A stretch of DNA of 64,000 bases from Amphiduros pacificus (lineage: Eukaryota > Annelida > Polychaeta > Phyllodocida > Hesionidae): contig OX439003.1 in assembly GCA_949316495.1 (NCBI GenBank), forward strand, positions 24,878,162 to 24,942,161, written 5' to 3'. The position numbers and the translations under genes are program-made. The number at the start of each line of letters is the position of its first letter. Positions within the stretch are counted from its first letter, which is position 1. Shown piece by piece: positions 36,401 to 45,990 of the stretch. A model generated the notes under the pieces. It did not search any database, was not told the origin of the DNA, and saw only the letters and a list, made by a program, of their open reading frames with translations.

Positions 36401-39400
36401 ATCACTTGATTTAAATCAAAATACTTCGCAATATGTCATTCAGATTCACTTTTACAGCTAGCACCATTTTGATAATGGATCATATATTTACAAAGAGATC
36501 AACAAGTATCCATTTTTTAAATCTTTAGGAAGGAAACACCATTCTAAGAAGGGTGAAAGGTTTATTGCGAAATAAATCACTCTTGTCGTGAAAGTTTGAC
36601 TTCTTATTGGACTAAATAGATGTTCAGGGAACAGAATAAAGGTTTAAGTACAGCAGCATTCATCATGCGCAAGTTGCCTGGTGATAGATGCTGAAGGTGA
36701 TGGGGTGAGGGGCACACATATTGTTGTGGTCGGGCAGGGTGATAATAGGGGTATCATCAGCATATTGTGTGCCTCACGCACATCTCCCATCCACCACCAG
36801 GGGGCATTCTGTTCCTGCCACCCCACGCCAGCTCTTTTCTCGGTCTCACAATGATACGACAAACACTCACAAAATAGTCACAAGTGCATCACTATTAATC
36901 AGTACTATTGTTTATTCGTGACATTTCAATAATAAGTGACATAGGTCATCAGAATTTATGAAATATTTCATTCATTTCTGAAAAAAGGTCTTAATGTGTC
37001 CAATGTGCAGAATCAAATATTAAATTTGAACTGATCTGACTGTTTCAGGCGCCAAGTTCTCTGTGGTATTTCTCATCTTTGCGAATAAAATTGTGGGCTA
37101 TCAATGTATTTGGATATCTTTTTCCCGAAACTCATCTCCAATTTGCCATTAAAACCTAATGCAATAGGCAAAATGTTTAAATCTCTTGTTACAAATATGC
37201 ATGTCCATGCATGTAAGCACAGGTTGTACGTTGTTAACTATTTGTTTTGTCTGCAATTTCTACAGCACAAATGATATCAAAGGGGTGCAGGTCGAAGCAG
37301 GTAAACGTCTTTTCAAAAAAGCTTTACAAGCATAACATAGTATTATACACCTTGAAACAAATGGTGAAAAGGACAGGGCAGTTAACTCCAGTCTAATTAA
37401 TATGGCCTGATAGATATTGAGCTGATCAGCATTCTAAAAGCCGTTCATTGTCAGGAAACAATAGCAGCAGCAAAATACTGGTCCTTGGTTTTTAAGGTAT
37501 TTATATAGCTGATATGATTATTATGATTCCTATAATTGCTCTCAGTTAATATATCTTATTTTTAAACCGGGCAAATATAGTGAGGGGGGTAAATATCTGC
37601 ATCCATGTGGCTATTTGTGCATGGTAGAGCAGGGGCATGGTAGAGCAGGGTCAGTCAAATCCAAGTGAATTGTTGTCTTTTTACGTTTAAATCTCATTTC
37701 ACAACGCAGGTGTAAAAATCATTTGTGATAGGCGAGTAAAACATATTTACAGTGGATAAAAGTAAGATATAAAGTGTATAATCGTAGTTTTTTTATCTGT
37801 TTTAAACAAAATCTATATTGCATATAACAAATAACATTTATTAATTCAATTTTAAAGAGTGGAAATAGATTTTTATGACATAACGGAAATAGACGAAGAT
37901 ATATATTTCTTTCAATTCATATTTCAATGGAACCTATTCAGGCCAGAAAAGACAATTCGCTGTGGTTCTATCGCTAATTGAAACATTAACAATCGGCTAA
38001 TAGCTGAAATGTGTCCAACGTGTGCCTGATTAGCGTGTCTTTGAGGGGTCTAATGTGACTACAGGTTAATGAAGGAGAGAATTAGAGATGTCTTTGTGGT
38101 AGGGTATGGCGATGCTTGGTGTGCTCCAGCTGGGGAGTTCTGCCTTGTCCAAAACATCAAAGGCTTTGTGAATCCCCATAAACGATCCTACTATCAAAGG
38201 CTTTGCACCGGTCTGCAAACCACCCGACAGCCAATGCAGCTTAATTTGAAAATTACAGTCGTTTGTGGGGCTTTATGAAGGTGACAATCTAAATATGTTT
38301 GGAATGGGGCAGCACTCCGCTTTCTGGTTGGGACGCATTGAGATTGTGAATTGAGGTGAGAGAAACATCAAAGTGGATAACAGGACCGGGCAGAAAGAGG
38401 AGAGGTGCACACATGAGCCGTGGTTAGTTTTGTGTCATCCAATACAGACACAGTGTTGAATGGTGGTCCTGCCCTGGAGGCATTGGGTACAAACAGCAGT
38501 CAATCTCAATGCATATGCCTTCCTATCATTACCTTTGAAGATATAGCCACTTAAGGAGACCGAATGCCAGACCACAGACAGCATTGGGGAACTAAACCTG
38601 GAAGCCCGGGGCAGATACAATGCAAAACAAATCTCCTGGACACCTATGTGTTTTGACAACTTTATAATGATGCCGTTTGTTGCCACTGGCTAAATCTGTT
38701 ACTTTATTCATACATCTTCTACTACGTTTACTGTTATAGGTTTTCAAATTAAATTCTGATTGGATTATAAAGTCAGCCAGTCCATAAAATTGTTTTTATC
38801 TGACTTCTTTTTTAGAACCTACACATTTTCAAGTTGCCATGACCAGAATTTACTTTCCAATTCAATGAGTAGGCGCACAGCAGGAGGTTTCAGATGCTTT
38901 ATCGGGGATTCAGAAAATTGACGGGGAACAATAGCCGATGTATGAGTGGTGCTTGACCCCAGTGCCGGCGTATGCCAGCTGCCATAAGACAAAACACGCC
39001 CAAACACCAGCCAAATACCACACAGAAACAAGGCTCACAATCCACTAACACTGGACACCGCTCAAATCACCTGCTGGACAGCCACTCTGGTGGCAAGGCC
39101 ATTTTAATTTAATGTGGAAAGAGGTTCAATTCTCTTGTAGATAGTCTTCTATCAGAAAGAATATTGATTTGCAAGAGATCCTCTTAAAATATCGCTATCT
39201 CTTTGAAGCAAAAATGGAGACAGGTTTACCCTAAACACTTTGCGTTTACCGCAACTGTTTGAAATGCTGTCTGAGTGAATAAATGTTAGTCTAACAATGT
39301 TGTGTCCATAGTGACCGTCTGATGAAAGTTTCTGTATTAGCACCTTGAAGGCTGTTATATAAGAGTTTATGGTAAGGCATTTGGCATGCCCGAAGCAGTC

Positions 39401-39857
39401 TTTTAGAAGCACTTTCAACCATTTCAACGGTAAATCAATGCCTCTCAACATCAAAGTACTTCCCTCACTTCAACCCATTTTACAAATCGTGTCCAGACAT
39501 AAATAACGGTCAGCCGATGTTTTTTATTGGTATGTTACCTTTATTTATAGGTGAATGTGTTTGCTGTGAAGTACACAAGCTGATGGGTAAAATGTGTTGG
39601 GGAGCCACTTACGGAACATTAACATCACCACTTAGTTGAGATATAACTACTGACGGCCATTGTCTATGTGGGAACCTGTCAGCAGAATGTCACGTTCCGC
39701 ATTCATCCGGCGGTGTGACGGGAGCCAGACAAAGGGGCGGACAAGATAGCAAGAGGCACTGCAGACTGATGGGCACGGCAAACATATGCTGCCAACACAG
39801 CCCTGACCAGCTAAGCACCTGTGTACTCACAAACCAAGAAAGCCAGACACAGTAAAT

Positions 39858-39998
39858 ACTGTTAATGAAACTGGTGAATTCTGCTTTACAACAATAGCTG
39901 ACTGACTGTTAATGAAACTGATGAATTCTGCTTTATAAATATAGTTGACTGACTGTTAATGAAACTGATGAATTCTGTTTTGCAAAAATAGTTGACTG
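39858..39998. repeat. Three-copy 47-bp tandem repeat
   Basis: Units start ACTGTTAATGAAACTG at 39858, 39905 and 39952 and end near TAGTTGACTG. The array runs directly into copy 2 of the dispersed TTGACTGAGCTTCA repeat (39992-40040), suggesting the array grew from its left end. Confidence 0.85.
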
Positions 39999-40723
39999 AG
40001 CTTCAGCCCCCTCATTCATGGACCCTCACAGCATGAAGTCCAAGAAATGGTGGCAGTCAAAGTAAATTGTAATAGTTTGCTTTATTTGAAAGAGTTGATA
40101 ATAATGTGACATAGCTTCGCCATCCCGGAGGAAATTTGATTAAGGCTCACTTTATAGAAATGAAAAACAGCTCTTTGGAAGTAGAAAATTCTCCTGTTTT
40201 TAGTCTTAGGCTGCCAATAATGATAATGGTGTAAAATGATAATCAGTCTTTTGGGCCTTTTCAAGTTATCAATATCAGCACAACTATCATATTTTATATC
40301 AATTTCTTTATTCATTATAAATAAATACTACAAAAATATACAATCTTTACATGAAAAATTAAAAGATTTTCATGTTTTTTATAAAGGCACTATAGTGTGT
40401 TTTCATGCATTATTTAAAACAACAGTGTATATCAAGACAAATGTATAATATAATGAAATTGCATGCATTTTTATCAAACAGCATAATTTATATGAAATAT
40501 GAAACACAAAGATATGTTTATCATAATTTGTAAAAACGATAAACATCTTCGTCAAACAGTGTATGGTTTAGATATAATCTCTTTACTTAGAACACAATGA
40601 ATAATTACTGACGCGTCAATAACACAACCTGATTTCAGCATATCTTTTGTTTAATGTGGCAAGCGTTCGGTAACAGAGCTAACACATTCTTGATATCTCG
40701 ATTAATGCAGATTTCTGCTTATA

Positions 40724-40945
40724 TCACTTTTCACGGCACGGCTGAGTGAGGATATAGTGGCCGTGGTCGGGCGGAGACAAAGCTGAGTACGGGGGCACCT
40801 GTTGGAGTGTCGGTGGCAGGTAGGGATGAGGGCTGCCGGCCTCTCCATTGACAGTGCCCCGGCCTCGCCGTGTCACTCCGCTCTCACAGTAATTAGGATA
40901 TAACACCCAGCTCAGCCATAAAGCTGTCAGCGCCGGATCCAGCAC
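40724..40945 (-). CDS. GC-rich minus-strand open frame, possible terminal exon
   Basis: A GC-rich islet in AT-rich DNA carries a minus-strand frame whose last part reads YCESGVTRRGRGTVNGEAG, SPHPYLPPTLQQVPPYSALS and PPDHGHYILTQPCREK before TGA; the + strand frames are full of stops. It lies 3' of the bHLH gene on the same strand, so it could be a further exon of it or of another gene. The true 5' boundary is unknown (an in-frame TGA lies immediately upstream of the listed start). Product not recognised. Confidence 0.3.
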   Translation of the reverse strand: MLDPALTALWLSWVLYPNYCESGVTRRGRGTVNGEAGSPHPYLPPTLQQVPPYSALSPPDHGHYILTQPCREK

Positions 40946-41079
40946 TCACAGGCTGTGTGAATATGGATGATGTCAACTCTTGAACAAAAGGCTGTAGATA
41001 TTGAAGCCCATATCATTCCCCGCATCTAATGCTCCTTGTGGCTGAGCTTGCCTACAATAGGTAACCCTATATAATAATG

Positions 41080-41262
41080 TCAAGCGCTTTGGGTGTCTTT
41101 GTCAACACATGGCTTAATTCTCAACTGGCCAGCAGGAAGAAGTGATGCCATATCCAAACAGAGGATCTCAAGTAATGTGGGAACTGTACACGCCCGACCC
41201 AGCAGGTTGACAACAGCACGCCTCACTCTGGCAAGATCATCCCTTCTTCCTAAGTGTCACAC
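41080..41262 (-). other. Probable minus-strand exon downstream of the bHLH coding exons
   Basis: On the minus strand a very good acceptor, TTGTTGTTGCTTTCAG, precedes 41262. From that acceptor the phase-1 frame gives only VTLRKKG and a stop. A second AG 13 nt on (exon start 41249) opens a 55-codon frame, RRDDLARVRRAVVNLLGRAC and so on, ending at 41080. If exon 42711-42541 is included its stop precedes this exon, which is then 3' UTR. If that exon is skipped, this one supplies the C-terminus. Confidence 0.4.
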
Positions 41263-41489
41263 CTGAAAGCAACAACAAACATGGCTTATATTACATGTCT
41301 ATATTGCTAGTAAGATGAATTTTCACTGACAGCATAGCTTAAACTTGCGTGCATCATTCATATTTCACGTGCATCATTCATATAACACTTTATTTTACGA
41401 TGTATTTTGATCTACTCTGTTAATTGCCAACATTATATATTATTCCCTATTGGCATGAGTGGTTGATGCAAATATACCTATGACTGTAC

Positions 41490-42590
41490 CTCTGGTTGGT
41501 TACTATGGGGGTGAGTGGTTGGGGTGTACTTACCTCAGGCTGTGCCTCTGTGGTTGGTCACTATGGGGGTGAGTGGTTGGGGTGTACTTACCTCAGGCTG
41601 TACCTCTGTGGTTGGTCACTATGGGGGTGAGTGGTTGGGTGTACTTACCTCAGGCTGTGCCTCTGGTTGGTCACTATGGGGGTGAGTGGTTGGTCACTAT
41701 GGGGGTGAGTGGTTGGTCACTATGGGGGTGAGTGTTGGTCACTATGGAAGTGAGTGGTTGGTGTGTACTTACCTAAGGCTATTCCTCTATGGTTGGTCAC
41801 TATGGGGGTGAGTGGTTGGGGTGTACTTACCTCAGGCTGTGCCTCTGTGGTTGGTCACTATGGGGGTGAGTGGTTGGGGTGTACTTACCTCAGGCTGTGC
41901 CTCTGGTTGGTCACTATGGAAGTGAGTGGTTGGTGTGTACTTACCTCAGGCTGTGCCTCTGTGGTTGGTCACTATGGGGGTGAGTGGTTGGTGTGTACTT
42001 ACCTCAGGCTGTTCCTCTGTGGTTGGTCACTGGGGGTGAGTAGTTGGTCACTCTGGGGGTGAGTGGTTGGTCACTATGGGGGTGAGTGGTTGGTGTGTAC
42101 TTACCTCAGGCTGTTCCTCTGTGGTTGGTCACTATGGGGGTGAGTGGTTGGTCACTATGGGGGTGAGTGGTTGGGGTGTACTTACCTCAGGCTGTGCCTC
42201 TGTGGTTGGTCACTATGGGGGTGAGTGGTTGGGGTGTACTTACCTCAGGCTGTGCCTCTGGTTGGTCACTATGGAAGTGAGTGGTTGGTGTGTACTTACC
42301 TCAGGCTGTGCCTCTGTGGTTGGTCACTATGGGGGTGAGTGGTTGGTGTGTACTTACCTCAGGCTGTTCCTCTGTGGTTGGTCACTGGGGGTGAGTAGTT
42401 GGTCACTCTGGGGGTGAGTGGTTGGTCACTATGGGGGTGAGTGGTTGGTGTGTACTTACCTCAGGCTGTTCCTCTGTGGTTGGTCACTATGGGGGTGAGT
42501 GGTTGGTCACTATGGGGGTGAGTGGTTGGTGTGTACTTACCTCAGGCTGTGCCTCTGTGGTTGGTCACTATGGGGGTGAGTGGTTGATGC
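41490..42590 (-). repeat. 56-61 bp minisatellite carrying a minus-strand splice donor
   Basis: On the minus strand the unit reads CCACAGAGGCACAGCCTGAG, then GTAAGTACACACC, then AACCACTCACCCCCATAG. The first and last parts are the coding end of exon 42711-42541 and GTAAGT is its donor. About 15 intact GTAAGT copies. A 355-bp higher-order duplication is visible (41712-42066 against 42067-42421). The + strand frames of Gly/Trp/Val repeats are by-products. Confidence 0.92.
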
Positions 42591-42711
42591 GAGGTGGATG
42601 TTTTGCAGAGTTTCTGGCACACTACAGACATGGCAGGAGCTTGGAGGTACGGCAACACACACCTCAAGGATGACAATAAACCCGTCTGATCTGTGGCACT
42701 GGCGGGGATTC
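42542..42711 (-). CDS. bHLH-like gene, exon 3 with stop
   Basis: Minus-strand acceptor TTGATATTTTAG, then GA completing a Gly codon from exon 2. Reads IPASATDQTGLLSSLRCVLP, YLQAPAMSVVCQKLCKTSTS, HQPLTPIVTNHRGTA, TGA at 42544-42542. The stop sits two bases before a strong donor GAG/GTAAGT (exon end 42541), close enough to a last junction to escape nonsense-mediated decay. No domain is recognised. The acceptor is only moderate, so skipping this exon is possible. Confidence 0.45.
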
Positions 42712-42747
42712 CTAAAATATCAATAGCTGACATTAGTTTCATAGTTA

Positions 42748-42967
42748 CCCATGCTGAACCCTGTTACAAATGAAATGCTGAACCCTGTTACAAATGAAAT
42801 GCTGAATCCTGTTACAAGTGAAATGCTGAATCCTGTTACAAATGAAATGCTAAACCCTGTTACAAATGAAATGCTAAACCCTGTTACAAATGAAATGCTG
42901 AACCCTGTTACAAATGAAATGCTGAATCCTGTTTCAAATGAAATGCTGAACCCTGTTACAAATGATG
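42748..42967. repeat. 24-bp minisatellite (about nine units)
   Basis: Unit ATGCTGAACCCTGTTACAAA then TGAA; length 24 is a multiple of three, so the + strand reads MLNPVTNE repeatedly. It lies in intron 2 of the minus-strand bHLH gene, only about 40 bp from the exon 3 acceptor, and I treat it as non-coding. Confidence 0.92.
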
Positions 42968-43666
42968 AATGAGTCTGAATGAGTCTAGCTTTTTAAGCTC
43001 CACTCATCCATTTAAATATTTTAGTTCCTTAAACACATGTTTTAGTTAAAAATTACTTCTATTTGTTTACCATAGGAAGCCAGTTTAAGTGATATTGAAC
43101 TGGATAAGGGCAGAACAATTCATTTTTTCATGGTAACTGGTTTTACATGATAACATGCAATGTCTTCGGCGTCACAAAGAATGTGTTCACCTCTTATAAA
43201 GGTCCAACTGAATCATACAATATGCGCACGCAGAGGAGTGATTCTCCACCAGTGAGTACGTCACGATTAGCTTAGCAATTCCAAACCAAAATCACGAAAC
43301 CAAGCTGCTGTTCATTTGAATAAATCCATAAATCATAACTAGATATGCCAGAAATGTACACTGTTATTTATAAAATGGTTATGACCACTATGCATACACA
43401 GATTAGCAGCGCCATTATCAGCATATCAATTTAACAAGCAGTTCCTAGGTGAAGGTTTATCAAATATTGTAGTGAGATATCGTGAAAAAAACACTTTATA
43501 CAATTATAGGGACCTAACACTTGGGTTGGCCGTTTTAGTGCGACGTCAAATCTGCCCTTTTCCTACGATGTGAAAGAGTGTCAAAATAATTGTTGGCCAT
43601 GATACACTCACATATCATTATTTTACTTCAACTCTAAACTCTTTTTTGATGTAAACCATTACATAC

Positions 43667-43742
43667 CTAAAAGTTGTAACTTGTGGGCCACAGCTTGGTG
43701 CAGTTCCCGGATGTATCTTGTGGCTTCTTCTACAATAGCGAC
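43667..43742 (-). CDS. bHLH-like gene, exon 2 (helix 2)
   Basis: Minus strand, acceptor CTCTTCTTGCAG, donor TTAG/GTATGT at 43666. 25 codons plus one base: VAIVEEATRYIRELHQAVAH, KLQLL. The pattern I-V-x-x-A-x-x-Y-I-x-x-L is the signature of HLH helix 2. Phase 0 at the start matches exon 1, phase 1 at the end matches exon 3. Confidence 0.7.
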
Positions 43743-43773
43743 CTGCAAGAAGAGCAATAACTTTATCAAAGTG

Positions 43774-43912
43774 CTCAGGTTGAGGCAAGTTAAAGTTATC
43801 AGAAATGCTGAGGTTGGCTCAAGTTAAAGTGATCAAATGTGCTGAGGTTGGCTCAAGTTAAATTGATCAGAATGGCTGAGGTTGATACAAGTTAAAGCGA
43901 TCAGAAATATAT
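43774..43912. repeat. 35-bp tandem repeat, four units, upstream of a minus-strand acceptor
   Basis: Unit GCTGAGGTTGGCTCAAGTTA then AAGTGATCAGAAAT, four diverged copies. On the minus strand the array lies just upstream of the exon 2 acceptor (43743), in the branch-point region, and every unit contains a CTGAT-TTTAACTT stretch. Confidence 0.85.
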
Positions 43913-44039
43913 AAACGTTACCAGCTGCAATCCATCCTTAGTTGGGGCAACTTATCTGTCGGGTATGTAATATAGGATGCATGCCTGGTCAGTGTCTTGA
44001 TGGTATATGTTAGAGAATGACATCTGCCTGGTCATTGTG

Positions 44040-45330
44040 ATATCTATGGGGTACATACCTGGTCAGTGTCATTATGGTATCTATGGGGTACATACCTGGT
44101 CAGTGTCATTGTAGTATCTATGGGGTACATCCCTGGTCAGTGCCATTGTGGTATCTGTGGGTACATACCTGGTCAGTGTCATTGTGGGTTCTGTGGGGTA
44201 CATACCTGGTCAGTGTCAGTGTGGTATCTATGGGGTACATCCCTGGTCAGTGGCATTGTGGTATCTGTGGGGTACATACCTGGTCAGTGTCAGTGTAGTA
44301 TCTGTGGGGTACATACCTGGTCAGTGGCATTGTGGTATCTGTGGGGTACATCCCTGGTCAGTGTCATTGTGGTATCTGTGGGGTACATACCTGGTCAGTG
44401 TCAGTGTGGTATCTATGGGGTACATACCTGGTCAGTGTGGTATCTGTGGGGTACATACCTGGTCAGTGTCATTGTGGGTTCTATGGGGTACATACCTGGT
44501 CAGTGTCATTGTGGTATCTGTGGGGTACATCCCTGGTCAGTGTCATTGTGGTATCTGTGGGGTACATACCTGGTCAGTGTCATTGTGGTATCTATGGGGT
44601 ACATCCCTGGTCAGTGTCATTGTGGTATCTGTGGGGTACATCCCTGGTCAGTGTCATTGTGGTATCTGTGGGGTACATACCTGGTCAGTGTCATTGTGGT
44701 ATCTATGGGGTACATCCCTGGTCAGTGTCATTGTGGTATCTATGGGGTACATACCTGGTCAATGTCAGTGTCAGTGTGGTATCTGTGGGGTACATACCTG
44801 GTCAATGTCAGTGTGGGTTCTATGGGGTACATACCTGGTCAGTGTAATTTTGGGTTCTATGGGGTACATACCTGGTCAGTGCCATTGTGGTATATATAGG
44901 GTACATACCTGGTCAATGTCAGTGTGGGTTCTATGGGGTACATACCTGGTCAGTGTCAGTGTGGTATCTATGGGGTACATACCTGGTCAGTGTCAGTGTG
45001 GTATCTATGGGTATACATACCTGGTCAATGTCAGTGTGGGTTCTATGGGGTACATACCTGGTCAGTGTCATTGTGGGTTCTATGGGGTACATTCCTGGTC
45101 AGTGTCATTGTGGGTTCTATGGGGTACATACCTGGTCAGTGTCATTGTGGGTTCTATGGGGTACATACCTGGTCAGTGTCATTGTGGTATCTGTGGGGTA
45201 CATCCCTGGTCAGTGTCATTGTGGTATCTGTGGGGTACATACCTGGTCAATGTCAGTGTGGTATCTGTGGGGTACATCCCTGGTCAGTGTCATTGTGGTA
45301 TCTATGAGGTACATACCTGGTCAGTATCTT
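44040..45330 (-). repeat. 37-bp minisatellite seeded on bHLH exon 1 end plus donor
   Basis: On the minus strand the unit is GACACTGACCAG, then GTATGTACCCCATAG, then ATACCACAAT. The coding end of exon 1 is GATACTGACCAG followed by GTATGTACCTC, so the exon/intron junction is the founding unit. About 35 units; roughly nine carry GGATGT instead of GTATGT and have lost the donor. The + strand is stop-free in all three frames because 37 is not a multiple of three and the unit has no stop in any register. Confidence 0.93.
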
Positions 45331-45457
45331 GGTGGTGCTTAATGGTGGGGATGACAGATCTGAGCCTCATCATCTCCTGCCTCTGCAGCCGCCTCCTGTA
45401 CGCCCTCCTGTACTTTCTGCTCACTCTCTGTCCTCCTGTTAATTGGACTCTCAACAT
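45317..45457 (-). CDS. Atypical basic helix-loop-helix protein, exon 1 (start, basic region, helix 1)
   Basis: ATG at 45457-45455 is the first Met after an in-frame TGA on the minus strand. 47 codons: MLRVQLTGGQRVSRKYRRAY, RRRLQRQEMMRLRSVIPTIK, HHQDTDQ, then donor CAG/GTATGT. Joined to exon 2 it forms a bHLH: basic stretch (residues 14-26), helix 1 with L32-R33 and I36-P37, short loop, helix 2 with VEEATRYIREL. The glutamate that contacts the E-box in classical bHLH factors is replaced by Arg (about residue 18), so ordinary E-box binding is doubtful. With exons 2 and 3 the model has 128 residues. Family not recognised more closely. GC content is well above the flanks. Confidence 0.65.
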
Positions 45458-45769
45458 TTTCAATCTCACAACTGTCGAGGGCTTGTGTGGATTATCCTTA
45501 TAAGATCATCAAATCAAAGACTTCTTTCTTTAATGTGCGGCAATTCTGATCCAAGATATTCTCATCCAGTAAAGTTGTAGTCTGATGCTCAACAATCTAT
45601 TCCAACCTTGCCAGGAAACTATAATCAAGATGATATTGTCCAATATTGATGGTTTTCCTGGAATCAGACGGTCTCCGTTATTCCTGTTACATTAACTGAT
45701 TTGAGTTGTCAGAATTACTTCTTGTTGTCAGAGATGCCCGATAGTCTCCCGTCAAAAAGTCAGTGTTAT

Positions 45770-45990
45770 GAGTGTTGGGAATGAGAGGGGAGACGTCTTT
45801 GTATGGCGGTTCCGTGGCGCTTTCAGTGGTCGCTGTTGATGCTGTGGGCGGCGGATGGTTCACTGTCACCACGCTGACACTGCTGTCTTTATGTGACCGG
45901 GGGCATCACCGTGACGGCACCAGCCCCCTGACACCGCACCCTGCAGCCAATCACCGTCCACCGTCACGATCCTGGCCACGCCCACTTGGC
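45770..45990 (-). promoter_or_regulatory. GC-rich putative promoter of the bHLH-like gene
   Basis: A CpG-containing GC-rich stretch lies 300-530 bp upstream of the minus-strand ATG. It contains a CCAAT sequence on the + strand (45947-45951, an inverted CCAAT box for this gene) and CCACGCCCAC (45976-45985), a GC/KLF-type box. No TATA box evident. Assignment rests on position and composition. Confidence 0.3.

Larger units (their letters stand above)
32531..40700. other. Intergenic DNA with GC-rich islets
   Basis: AT-rich background with short GC-richer patches (about 35330-35420, 36660-36840, 38840-39070, 39640-39830) that look like possible regulatory blocks. A 191-codon ATG-started frame at 34158-34733 has no family resemblance. 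A three-copy 47-bp tandem repeat is at 39858-39998. CTCF-like CCACCAGGGGGCAT is at 36794-36807. Confidence 0.45.

Noticed and set aside
41754-42673. + strand frames of Gly-Trp-Val repeats
   Set aside because: Readings of the 56-61 bp minisatellite; the repeat is explained by the minus-strand splice donor.
42751-42972. MLNPVTNE repeat protein
   Set aside because: 24-bp minisatellite that happens to be a multiple of three, inside a minus-strand intron; no splice or start context.
44066-45503. Long + strand frames (up to 451 codons) of Trp/Gly/Val/Cys repeats
   Set aside because: They are readings of the 37-bp minisatellite. The unit has no stop in any register and is not a multiple of three, so all three frames stay open; the minus strand explains the region as an exon junction and intron.
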